From positions 1 to 19,100 of the forward strand of contig DATKRK010000022.1 of the NCBI GenBank assembly GCA_035532215.1: 19,100 nucleotides of DNA. The letters are read 5' to 3'. Shown piece after piece: positions 7,365-14,158 of this stretch. Origin of the DNA: JAICIG01 sp035532215. GTDB taxonomy: Bacteria > Planctomycetota > Planctomycetia > Pirellulales > JAICIG01. Under the pieces are notes generated by a model that saw only the letters and a program-made list of their open reading frames with translations, was not told where the DNA came from and did not search any database. Position numbers and translations under genes: made by a program. How positions within the stretch are numbered: position 1 is the first letter of the stretch; the number at the start of each line of letters is the position of its first letter.

Positions 7365-7688
7365 CTAGGCGGCGCCGTGGGGTTCGCAGCTCGGGGCGTT
7401 GTTCGAGCCGGAGGTCCGCGAACGGCGCGTCGCCTTCGTCGTGCTCCACTCCTTGGTCAGAGTTTCGAAGACTTCGGGCGACTCGTAGCGTACGACGTTC
7501 TTGCCTTCCGGCATGGGGCCGATCAACCCGCGGAAGACCGGCAAGCCGCGCAGTCCCAGGTCGGTGCTGCAATCGTCGATGCCCACCTGCGTGTGCATCT
7601 TCTGCAGCGTATCCGGCTTGCTGTAGTCCTTGATGCGCAGCTTGCCGTCGGTCCCGCGCGTTACGACTCGAATCACGTCTTTGGCCAT
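7365..7688 (-). CDS. Small conserved-looking protein, unknown function
   Basis: This 107-residue protein starts at the ATG at 7688 (MAKDVIRVVTRGTDGKLRIKDY); AGGA lies about 11 bases upstream. A longer frame to 7775 adds a stretch without natural composition. The body is a mixed charged soluble domain (PDTLQKMHTQVGIDDCSTDL, VFRGLIGPMPEGKNVVRYES) ending in a Ser/Arg/Asn-rich, probably disordered tail. No signal peptide, membrane segment or catalytic motif is seen. It lies 131 bases upstream of the intron-bearing tRNA-Ile gene on the same strand, so the tRNA could be transcribed from the same or a nearby promoter. I do not recognise the family. Confidence 0.65.
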   Translation of the reverse strand: MAKDVIRVVTRGTDGKLRIKDYSKPDTLQKMHTQVGIDDCSTDLGLRGLPVFRGLIGPMPEGKNVVRYESPEVFETLTKEWSTTKATRRSRTSGSNNAPSCEPHGAA

Positions 7689-7978
7689 AGCTCGATCGGT
7701 CCTGGCGCCCAAATGGAATTGCCGCCCCGCTGCTATGCATCGTATCGGCCGGACGATGAAACGCAGCGCAAGCATTTCGGCAAGCTAGGCTTTGCGGGGC
7801 AATTCGCAAGAATCCTTATATTGAGCGCCAGAGCAACGCGTCTAATCGATCCATGTCGATCCTTTCGATTTTGCGCGGCGCCGCCTCTCGGCGGTTTACG
7901 CCGCCGCGATTGGACGCTAGCTTACGCCTCGCATTCTTGCCAACTGGCCGCTTGGGCATTAAATTCGTAAAGACCGTT

Positions 7979-8061
7979 GGAGGGTAAGCGAATTGGCCAG
8001 CGGCCTGACTCGAAATCAGGTGCCCCGAAAGGGGTTGTGGGTTCGAATCCCATGCCCTCCG
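7979..8061 (+). tRNA. tRNA-Ser(CGA)
   Basis: An 83-nt type II tRNA. The acceptor GGAGGGT pairs with GCCCTCC (last pair U-G). The anticodon arm is CCTGA, loop CTCGAAA, TCAGG, giving anticodon CGA for UCG codons. The long variable arm is TGCCCCGAAAGGGGT, typical of serine tRNA, and the T arm is GTGGG-TTCGAAT-CCCAT. The discriminator is G and CCA is not encoded. Island sequence of phage type begins directly after its 3' end, so this tRNA is the likely attachment site of the element to its right. No second copy of its 3' end is present in the window. Confidence 0.95.
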
Positions 8062-8083
8062 CTCGACTTACGACGATTCGACC

Positions 8084-8123
8084 GACAGCCAAAGACCCGT
8101 TTGACAGCCTAATGACAGCCTAA
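8084..8123. repeat. Short direct repeats next to tRNA-Ser (possible integrase arm sites)
   Basis: GACAGCC(A/T)AA occurs three times: at 8084-8093, 8103-8112 and 8114-8123. The last two are perfect tandem 11-bp units (TGACAGCCTAA at 8102-8112 and 8113-8123). They begin 23 bases beyond the tRNA-Ser 3' end. Tyrosine integrases of tRNA-targeting elements often bind clusters of 10-11 bp direct repeats (arm-type sites) just inside the attachment site, so these are candidates. No integrase gene is visible in the window to pair them with. Confidence 0.45.
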
Positions 8124-8228
8124 CTCGACGGTCTCGCGAAATCGTTGCAATCGGGCCGCCATGCTGTACAACGTCTCGGGGGCGCGCACACCGCCGCGCC
8201 AGGCTCTTGATGAAAGGCAGGCGAGACG

Positions 8229-8516
8229 ATGATCGATGCAATCACTAACATCGAGCACGCTGGCGGCGGATACTTCAACATCCGATTCGACGACACCTCA
8301 AAAAGCGAGGGACTGCACTCGGTCGCAAGGGTTGACGGACGCAAGCTTCTCTCGTTCGATGGGTTGTTGAAGTTGATCCAATCGGAGTTTCCGTCATGGG
8401 GCGAAGACGGCGCCAGAGAGCCAGCCCAATTCGCGCTCAAAGAATCGTGGGAGAAGTGGCTTCCAGCAATCCAAGAGATAATGCAGCGCGTCAATTTCGA
8501 GACGCCCAGCGCATGA
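8229..8516 (+). CDS. Hypothetical 95-aa protein at the island edge
   Basis: The 95-residue protein starts at the ATG at 8229 with a purine-rich AGGCAGGCGAG stretch just upstream. It begins MIDAITNIEHAGGGYFNIRF and has a soluble, mixed alpha/beta composition with a Trp-rich helical second half (SFPSWGEDG-like and ESWEKWLPAIQEIMQ segments). There is no signal peptide, membrane segment or known motif. It is the first gene after the tRNA-Ser attachment-type site and runs opposite to the phage head genes, as accessory genes at island edges often do. Function not recognised. Composition and ribosome site favour a real gene over chance. Confidence 0.6.
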   Translation: MIDAITNIEHAGGGYFNIRFDDTSKSEGLHSVARVDGRKLLSFDGLLKLIQSEFPSWGEDGAREPAQFALKESWEKWLPAIQEIMQRVNFETPSA

Positions 8517-8571
8517 AAAAGCCATGCCAGCGATTGACCGGCAGGGCTCGGCGGCAGACTTGTGACCTCGG

Positions 8572-8715
8572 CTAGCCGCCGATCCGAACCGCGATCAACG
8601 TGGCGCCAGCGCCAAGGGCTGCGGCGACCAGCGCCACGATCGACGTGATTATCAGCGATTCCCTGTGCCGCCTGCCAGCCAGGGCCGCCGGCACATTTGG
8701 CGAAGGATTTGGCAA
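8572..8715 (-). CDS. Tiny single-pass membrane protein (47 aa, candidate)
   Basis: A leftward frame from a TTG at 8715 to a TAG at 8572-8574 encodes 47 residues; AGGCG lies about 7 bases upstream of the TTG, and an internal GTG at 8694 would give 40 residues. A polar, basic N-terminal segment (ALAGRRHRES) precedes one clear hydrophobic helix, LIITSIVALVAAALGAGATLI, and then a short end AVRIGG. The positive-inside layout is coherent. It lies at the downstream end of the leftward phage gene order, where small holin-like or lysis genes can occur, but one membrane helix is not enough to name it. It could also be a chance frame. Confidence 0.4.
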   Translation of the reverse strand: MPNPSPNVPAALAGRRHRESLIITSIVALVAAALGAGATLIAVRIGG

Positions 8716-8855
8716 TCAGAACGCCTAGAGGCTCGGCGGCCAGCCGTGTTCTGTTATTTCTGATGCCGTTGGAGAGAATTTACGGCCGCGCTGGCTTGGC
8801 GCGAAAGCTTGACCGGGCCGAGTTGGGAATCAACTTCACTTTTTGCGAAGTCGAT

Positions 8856-9215
8856 TTACCGCGGATAAGCCATCGTGCGGGCCGCCGCCGCCGGCATGGC
8901 GCCGATCATCCCGCGTCCGGTCATGTTGTAGCCGCGCTGCCTGGCTGCGGATTCGACGGCTTCCAAGATCTGAACCGCGTTCTCTCGGCTATAGATGTTG
9001 GGCAAGCTCAGGTTGAAGTGCTGCGTAATCGAGCCCGGAAACATCGGCCCGGCGTAGCCGCCCGCGCCGAACGGCAGACCGCCCGAGTAGACCGCCCAGC
9101 CCTGACGAGAAATCCCCTGTATCTCTCGCGGCCACGCCTCGTGCAAACCGGACAGAATTATAGCTTGATTTACGCAGGCACCGTCGGATCGGCACCGACG
9201 CTGTATTGGTGGCAT
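8856..9215 (-). CDS. Orphan phage-type ORF, 119 aa, possibly remnant
   Basis: The ATG at 9215 comes directly after an in-frame TAG and has AGGGGTG five bases upstream. The first 35 residues have unremarkable composition. The rest looks like a genuine protein: GGLPFGAGGYAGPMFPGSI, then QHFNLSLPNIYSRENAVQIL and a helix to a stretch including ARQRGYNMTGRGMIG, with an Ala-rich end. A Gly-rich linker followed by one short strand-helix module recalls the C-terminal ends of some phage tail or tape-measure proteins, but I cannot assign a family. It lies leftward, in line with the head genes, separated from the portal gene by the rightward DUF3800 gene. It may be the surviving 3' part of a deleted tail gene or an independent small gene. 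Confidence 0.45.
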   Translation of the reverse strand: MPPIQRRCRSDGACVNQAIILSGLHEAWPREIQGISRQGWAVYSGGLPFGAGGYAGPMFPGSITQHFNLSLPNIYSRENAVQILEAVESAARQRGYNMTGRGMIGAMPAAAARTMAYPR

Positions 9216-9324
9216 CTAGCACCCCTGAGACGACGGACTATTTGCAGTGCCAACCGAAATGTGGATGATTCGGAGGCAAGGCAAGGTCGAGGATCTTGAC
9301 TAAGTGTGAATGCGAGGCGGCAAG

Positions 9325-9942
9325 ATGCTGGTGTTTGTCGACGAATCGGGCGATGCTGGAATGGACGTGGAACGCGGGGCTTCTCAGTTGTTCGTGGTGA
9401 CAGGCGTCATGTTTCACAGCGAGGAAAGCGCTGAAGCGTGCCGGAATCGAATCAAAGCAATCCGCGGAGAGCTTCGCCTGCCGGCGGCTGCGGAGTTCAA
9501 GTTCACCAAGACCAGCAACAAGTTTCGCGAGTATTTCCTCGAATCCGTCGCGGCCCACGATTTTTTCTATATGTCGGCCGTATTCGACAAGCGACGCCTG
9601 ACGGGACGGGATCTTCGAATCAAGCGATCGTTTTATCAGTACGTCGTTGGATTCGCCTTCGAGTTCATGAAGCCGCACCTGGAGGCCGCGTACCTCGAGA
9701 TCGACAAGACCGGCGGAGAAGACTTTGGTCGGCAAATGACTCGGCACATTGCCGAAGTGACCAAGTACCCGGAAGGGCAGAAACGGGTCAAGCGAGCAAA
9801 GTTATCCAACTCGGCTGGAAACGATCTGGTCCAGTTGGCCGACATGATTTGCGGTGCCGTTTCTCGTTCCCACAGCACCGGCGACGGCCGATTCCGATCG
9901 CTGATTCAAAGACGCGAGATGGACGTGCATTTATGGCCATAA
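9325..9942 (+). CDS. DUF3800 family protein (RNase H-like fold, cargo gene)
   Basis: The protein begins MLVFVDESGDAG, carrying the N-terminal D-E-S-G motif that defines DUF3800. Its C-terminal part has NSAGNDLVQLADMICGAVSR, the second hallmark, where D-x(n)-QLAD supplies another acidic residue. The fold is related to RNase H-like nucleases, and these proteins are frequent in mobile elements and defence neighbourhoods; catalytic activity is not established for most. I prefer the ATG at 9325 (205 aa) because GAGG lies 7 bases upstream and the family starts near the D-E-S motif; the ATG at 9310 is the alternative. The gene is rightward, opposite to the phage head operon, and sits between the portal gene and the tRNA-proximal edge, as expected of a cargo gene. 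The leftward frame across it is only a shadow. Confidence 0.88.
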   Translation: MLVFVDESGDAGMDVERGASQLFVVTGVMFHSEESAEACRNRIKAIRGELRLPAAAEFKFTKTSNKFREYFLESVAAHDFFYMSAVFDKRRLTGRDLRIKRSFYQYVVGFAFEFMKPHLEAAYLEIDKTGGEDFGRQMTRHIAEVTKYPEGQKRVKRAKLSNSAGNDLVQLADMICGAVSRSHSTGDGRFRSLIQRREMDVHLWP

Positions 9943-10121
9943 GCGCAAGAAAAAACCCACTGACTAGCTCTCCTTGCGGAAAGCACGCCACCATTCCGGA
10001 GACGTTTCGCCGAGCGGGTTATTTCTTTAAACAAAGGTATCGGCAAATCGGCTTGCAGTCAACTAACATTGCTAGGAAAAACGGTGACTCAAATGTTGGC
10101 AATAACGCATAACTCACTGAT
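9943..10121. other. AT-richer intergenic stretch after DUF3800 gene
   Basis: No gene is seen between the DUF3800 stop and 10121. The stretch is less GC-rich than its surroundings, which fits a recombination joint or regulatory DNA. It contains AACATT at about 10065-10070 and AATGTT near 10092-10097 as a weak long-loop hairpin, and at 10102-10116 a 15-bp sequence ATAACGCATAACTCA that also occurs at 5011-5025. No intrinsic terminator was identified for either converging gene. Confidence 0.4.
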
Positions 10122-10250
10122 ATGACACGAGTTGCGTTCGCTTGGTGCGTTCTCGGAACCACCGGCGCATGCCAGATTTACGCATTTATTGTGGCCGGAC
10201 AAGATCATTCGAAACTTCCGAAGTGGATTGCCTACGCCGCTTTCCCGTGA
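10122..10250 (+). CDS. Tiny hydrophobic ORF (42 aa), doubtful
   Basis: A rightward ATG frame runs from 10122 to a TGA at 10250 and encodes 42 residues. It has a hydrophobic helix-like first half (VAFAWCVLGTTGACQIYAFI) and a polar second half containing HSKLPKWIAYA. It overlaps the 3' end of the leftward portal gene by 19 bases in convergent orientation. No good ribosome site precedes the ATG. The amphipathic layout is reminiscent of small membrane peptides, but a chance frame is quite possible. Confidence 0.25.
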   Translation: MTRVAFAWCVLGTTGACQIYAFIVAGQDHSKLPKWIAYAAFP

Positions 10251-12748
10251 ATCTCACAGCCGCGGCTCGAAAAGCTCTTGACGTGCGGCGCCCGCGTGCG
10301 CTTGCTGAACACGGTCACGCTTGAGCCGATGCAGCGGCAGGAACATCGCTCCTTGGCCGGCAAGTTCGGGTCACCCGGATACTTCGCCGGGTGGCCGCCG
10401 ACGTCGAAGTCTTCATCGACGCCCTTGACCTGCCCGTTCGCCGCGAAGTGCGTGGGCCGCGTCAGGCCGTCGTAGGTTGCGAACCACTCCTTGCCCGTGA
10501 CGATGCCCTCGCTGGCCAACTGTCGCCGGGCCACGTCTTGGCCGGCGTTAATGGCTCCGGTCGTTTCTGTTCTGGCGATATTTCGCGCCCGCTCTTTCGC
10601 CACGTCGCCGCCGAACACGTCGTTTTTGACGCGCTTGGTAATTTTCCGCATATCTTCGCCAGCGTCGATGCCGGCCTTCAGCGAGTCGGCCAGCGCGTCT
10701 TTCGTGGTCTCTTGGATCTCGGCCCAATAGTCTTTCGACAAGGCATCGTCTACCGCGGAGTTGATGGCCCGCAGCATGTCGGGCGGAAAATCGACGCCAA
10801 AATCGTAGCCGAGCGTCAGCTTATCCTTCCGGTCGTTGCCGGCTGACTTCCCGCGCGCAGTCGGCGCGTCGGCGGGCGCCGGCAGCGGTTTGCCAGACCA
10901 ATCGCTGAATGCCGAAAGCTCGTGGCTGGCTCCAGACGCTACGGCGTAGGCGAAGGCGGCCGAGATGGCAGTCGCGAACTTGTCAACCCAATTGCTCGGC
11001 TGGAAAACGCTCATTAAGATCGCATCGGCGTCGGCCGTTTGCGTGTTTTCGTCGCCCAGCGCAGTAGCCAGTTTTTCGGCAACCGCCTCGCCCTGCGCGG
11101 TGAAGAACTCGAGCACGGCGCCCTGCATGTTCGTTTCGTTCGCGTCGTGGCTCTTCAGCCAGCGCTCGGCGAGGTCGTCGTAGAACGAATCATCGACGGC
11201 CTTCGTCGTGAGTCGCAATCGCGGCGCCTTGTTCGGTTCTTGGCCTTCAGCCTCCGCGGCGTCTTGCGAGTCCGGGTCTTGGTCATCGGGATCCGGAGTT
11301 TGCTGGACGGGCTTGCTCGGCGCCAGCGTGCCGCCGTTGGGCAGCGGGTGCGGAACGGTGTCGCCGATCTTGACGTAAGTGGTATTGATCGGCACCAAGG
11401 CCGTGTCGCCGCCGGGGATCGGCGTCTGGCGGAGAACATGCGTGCGGTATTCGTTGACGGTAACGCAACCGCTCTTGAGTCCCTGAGCCCATTCGGCCTG
11501 TTGCATCTCTGCGTCATTGGGCCGGGCCGGCTCGATGAACAGCACGTACTGCCCGGAGCGATCGAACTGCGGCAAGACCCACAGCGTTAGCACGCGGGAC
11601 AGCAGTTCGATCTTCGGGTTGACCGTGCTCGCGACAAAATGTCTGTCGCTCTCGGCAGATTCCGCGCGGCTGCTCAGCCCGGCGCCGCCGGCGACGTAGG
11701 GGTTCGTGCCGAAAATTTGTTCAACGCGGGCCTTGGCCCCGTCGGCATTCGTGCCGAAGTCCATATCCGACGGTTTGTTGCCGTAGGGTTCGACCGATTC
11801 CACGCGGCCATCGAGAATCATCGGCTCGCCGTAGCGCAGCATGCCGCGGTAGTGCCGATGGAGCGCGTTGCGAGCTTGCTCCCGTTGGAACTCGCGGACC
11901 CTGGCGCCACGGGCCTTTCCCTGATTATCGCTGCCTTTCGAGAGTTTGATGAGCGCCGATGGATGGATGCCGAGTTGAAATGCCAGTTTCTGCGCTTCGA
12001 TCACGCACTCATCGACCATGATCGTTTGGGCGCCGGCTTCCAGCGGACCCAGCCCGTTGAAGGTATTGCGCGGGTCCGGGTACCAAAACGGCACGACTTC
12101 CGAGCGATCCAATGGGATCGGCTCTTCGAAGCTCTCCGGCAAAAAATCCCAGCCGACGAAAAGCTTGGTTTGAGAATGCCGTGGTCTCATCCAAGAGGAT
12201 GGCACGTGCCAGATTTCCGTTCGGCCGCCGACCGGCAATAGCCACCAATATGCGTAGCCGGTCAGTTCCAAGCTCGCGACCGTCACGTACTTAAGAGACC
12301 AGTCTTGCCAGCCGGGCAGGCTCGGCGCCGGGTGGCTGAAGGCGTCGAGAATCGGGTGCTGATCGACAACTTCAAAACTTTCGTTGGCCTTCATGCCCGT
12401 CGCCATGCTCTTGAGCCACGATGGCAATTCAAACTGCCGCGTCTCGGTCACGCGCTGCCGGCGGCTCTTGGTCGGCCGGGAGATTTTGGCCAGCCGGAAA
12501 GGCTGGCCCGCGATGCGCTGCGCAATCGGCCGAATCGATGTAAAAACTTGGTTGCGAAAGTGCCTCAGTTGCTCCCGCGAGTCGAACACCCTTTGCCGCG
12601 AATCGGCTTCGATCTGCGCGTGCGCGATGCCGCTTCCCGCGAAGATGCTCAGCGCGCCGCCGCCGCCGGCCGAAACGGCTTTGAGACAATGCTGATAGTC
12701 GCCTTCCGCAGAGCGCCGCACGTCATCGAGTGAACTCGTGAACCGCAT
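10232..12748 (-). CDS. Phage portal protein fused to Mu gpF-like head morphogenesis domain
   Basis: One long leftward frame joins two head proteins. Numbered from the upstream ATG at 12787 (851 aa), residues about 60-460 form an HK97-type portal, the dodecameric ring through which DNA enters the capsid: the family-typical region runs from LKYVTVASLELTGYAYWWL through NTFNGLGPLEAG and ends at VTVNEYRTHVLRQTPIPGGD. An acidic Pro-rich linker lies near 485-525. Residues about 735-825 carry the Mu F / SPP1 gp7-like signature: ERARNIARTET, EWFATYDGLTRPTH, then PGDPNLPAKERCSCRCIG with the conserved Cys pair. I favour the ATG at 12748 (838 aa) because it follows the stop of the upstream gene with GAAG 9 bases away; the start at 12787 would overlap that gene by 35 bases. 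The short basic C-terminal tail has no recognisable toxin domain. No tail or connector gene follows. Confidence 0.92.
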   Translation of the reverse strand: MRFTSSLDDVRRSAEGDYQHCLKAVSAGGGGALSIFAGSGIAHAQIEADSRQRVFDSREQLRHFRNQVFTSIRPIAQRIAGQPFRLAKISRPTKSRRQRVTETRQFELPSWLKSMATGMKANESFEVVDQHPILDAFSHPAPSLPGWQDWSLKYVTVASLELTGYAYWWLLPVGGRTEIWHVPSSWMRPRHSQTKLFVGWDFLPESFEEPIPLDRSEVVPFWYPDPRNTFNGLGPLEAGAQTIMVDECVIEAQKLAFQLGIHPSALIKLSKGSDNQGKARGARVREFQREQARNALHRHYRGMLRYGEPMILDGRVESVEPYGNKPSDMDFGTNADGAKARVEQIFGTNPYVAGGAGLSSRAESAESDRHFVASTVNPKIELLSRVLTLWVLPQFDRSGQYVLFIEPARPNDAEMQQAEWAQGLKSGCVTVNEYRTHVLRQTPIPGGDTALVPINTTYVKIGDTVPHPLPNGGTLAPSKPVQQTPDPDDQDPDSQDAAEAEGQEPNKAPRLRLTTKAVDDSFYDDLAERWLKSHDANETNMQGAVLEFFTAQGEAVAEKLATALGDENTQTADADAILMSVFQPSNWVDKFATAISAAFAYAVASGASHELSAFSDWSGKPLPAPADAPTARGKSAGNDRKDKLTLGYDFGVDFPPDMLRAINSAVDDALSKDYWAEIQETTKDALADSLKAGIDAGEDMRKITKRVKNDVFGGDVAKERARNIARTETTGAINAGQDVARRQLASEGIVTGKEWFATYDGLTRPTHFAANGQVKGVDEDFDVGGHPAKYPGDPNLPAKERCSCRCIGSSVTVFSKRTRAPHVKSFSSRGCEIHGKAA

Positions 12749-12752
12749 GTTT

Positions 12753-13019
12753 TTACACTTCGCTTTCGTCCGGCTGAACCAGTGCATTCACGGCGGCTAC
12801 TGCTTGAGCCCTGTCGCGGTCATAAATCGATCGTTCCCGACGTCTGCGGGAAATGTCCGCTTCGTGAATTTCCGCGACCAGCCGATTTTCGGACTGCGCC
12901 ACGCGCAGCTCGGCCTCGGTGTCGGCCAGCTTCGCTTCCAGTTCGGCGATGCGCAACTTGTTAGCCGCGGTCGCCCAGCGGGAAAAGATTCTGGCTACGA
13001 ACTTTGCAAAACGCCGCAT
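12753..13019 (-). CDS. Small coiled-coil protein in head cluster
   Basis: An 88-residue protein that starts at the ATG at 13019, overlapping the end of the glycosyltransferase gene by 25 bases; GGA lies about 9 bases upstream. After a basic, slightly hydrophobic N-terminus (MRRFAKFVARIFSRWATA) a strongly heptad-like stretch follows, NKLRIAELEAKLADTEAELR and VAQSENRLVAEIHEAD, predicted as a coiled coil, then an Arg-rich segment and an acidic end. The length, helix content and position just before the portal gene would suit a scaffold-like or accessory head factor, or an Rz-like membrane-anchored helix, but no family is recognised. The stop lies 5 bases before the favoured portal start. Confidence 0.7.
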   Translation of the reverse strand: MRRFAKFVARIFSRWATAANKLRIAELEAKLADTEAELRVAQSENRLVAEIHEADISRRRRERSIYDRDRAQAVAAVNALVQPDESEV

Positions 13020-13969
13020 GGCTGGAGTTCCTTGTCGATGAGCGCCAGCAGTTGCTCGGCGCGATGCTTGTACGTGTGGGCCGCCATGATCTTTTCGCGG
13101 GCAGCCAGGCCGCGCCGCTCGCGTTCGTCACGGTCGGCCAGCGCCGTGCGAACCGCAGAAACGAGCGAGCCCTGATCGAAGTAAATCCACGATGCGAACT
13201 CGCCCGCCGGCGTGCTGGGCGCGGAATCGATCCCATAATCGATACTGCGGGCGATGTAGCAGGCCCCCATGCCGGCCGCCAAGTAGGTCCGATCGCTCGT
13301 GTAGCCCGGCAAATCGCAACGCCAATCAACTCCCAAGACCACGCCGCAGCGGCTGACCAGTTCGGGCAACTCCAGCGGATGCACCCACGGATGGCCCTCG
13401 ACTCCCGGCGGAATCGAGTTCGCCAGTCCGGCCCAAAGTACGCGGAACCCGGCGTCGGCCAGCGCCCGCGCGTCCTGCCGCCGTTGCGGGTACGTCGAAC
13501 CCAAGACCAGCACGTCCCATTCCGGCCGCTCGTGATGTTCGCACGGGGGCATCTCTTCCGGGCAAGCTTGGTCGAACCAGCGGGCGTGAATGCCCAGCTC
13601 GGCATAGCCCTTGAGCAAGGATCGCTCTTTGACCAGCACAAGATCCATCGCCTGCATCAGCCGCAGAAAGCTCTGCATATACGGCTGTTCGCAGAGCGGC
13701 GCCATGGGTTCCAAGGCGATCAAGTCGCGCCACCATTGGACCCACTTCGCCCGGCGCCACGGCGCCATCTCGACCAGCGAGTTATGGCAAACGCCGGCAT
13801 TCTTGTGGTCGAACACGAGCAAGTCGCACTCGCGGTCGGCCGCCCGAACTTCCGTCAGCGTATGGCAACGGCGCACGTCGTGGCCCGCTTGCCGAAAGCC
13901 GTCGGCGACCCAGGCCAGCTTATCGCAAAGACATTGGTTCGGCGGCGCGGAGACGATGGCAACGTTCAT
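12995..13969 (-). CDS. Glycosyltransferase-like protein (GT-B, CgeB/GT4-type)
   Basis: A 324-residue protein with a two-domain GT-B look. The N-terminal Rossmann half starts MNVAIVSAPPNQ and includes CDLLVFDHKN. The C-terminal half opens with WDVLVLGSTYPQRRQDARAL and has the nucleotide-sugar-side pattern LPGYTSDRTYLAAGMGACYI at about 220-239, where family-1 and CgeB-type transferases have 'R.fEa...G'. It ends with AAHTYKHRAEQLLALID, a C-terminal helix common in this group. There is no signal peptide, so it is cytosolic. GGTGGGCC just upstream supports the ATG at 13969. It lies between the capsid-side and portal genes in the same operon. Possible roles are glycosylation of virion proteins or of phage DNA bases, or modification of host glycans; the acceptor cannot be read from the sequence. 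Confidence 0.78.
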   Translation of the reverse strand: MNVAIVSAPPNQCLCDKLAWVADGFRQAGHDVRRCHTLTEVRAADRECDLLVFDHKNAGVCHNSLVEMAPWRRAKWVQWWRDLIALEPMAPLCEQPYMQSFLRLMQAMDLVLVKERSLLKGYAELGIHARWFDQACPEEMPPCEHHERPEWDVLVLGSTYPQRRQDARALADAGFRVLWAGLANSIPPGVEGHPWVHPLELPELVSRCGVVLGVDWRCDLPGYTSDRTYLAAGMGACYIARSIDYGIDSAPSTPAGEFASWIYFDQGSLVSAVRTALADRDERERRGLAAREKIMAAHTYKHRAEQLLALIDKELQPCGVLQSS

Positions 13970-13982
13970 TGGCCCACCCAGT

Positions 13983-14093
13983 TCATCGGCCCATCCCCAC
14001 CAAGACCCCGGCCGCGCCGCGAGTTTCGATTTCGCGGCAGACCTCTTCGATGACTTCGGCGATTTCGCGGAACCAGGCTTCGTAAACCGTCAT
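13983..14093 (-). CDS. 36-aa ORF between glycosyltransferase and 174-aa gene
   Basis: The ATG at 14093 is preceded by GAGGA with a 7-base spacing, and the frame runs 36 codons to a TGA at 13985-13983, 13 bases before the glycosyltransferase start. The peptide begins MTVYEAWFREIAEVIEEVCR and is acidic and helical, with the rest Gly/Ala/Val-rich. It fills an otherwise empty 189-bp gap in a tightly packed operon. Too short to classify; it may be a real small gene or a leader peptide coupling translation to the glycosyltransferase. Confidence 0.5.
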   Translation of the reverse strand: MTVYEAWFREIAEVIEEVCREIETRGAAGVLVGMGR

Positions 14094-14158
14094 CGCGGAT
14101 CCTCGCGTCGGGAGGCAGTGCTGTTGCGTTTCGGCGCGTGAGAGACGGCGCCGGAGCG

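Noticed and set aside
8697..9299. Rightward 200-aa open frame between the 95-aa gene and DUF3800
   Set aside because: Arg-rich, low-complexity translation without motifs; it is the antisense of the more natural leftward 119-aa frame and has no ribosome site.
11039..12241. Long rightward frames opposite the portal gene
   Set aside because: Shadows of the portal/MuF gene produced by high GC content; compositions are Arg/Ala-rich and lack domain features.
13004..14053. Rightward 349-aa frame opposite the glycosyltransferase
   Set aside because: Long only because of GC-rich codon structure on the other strand; composition is unlike a protein, and the leftward frame has a coherent GT-B pattern.
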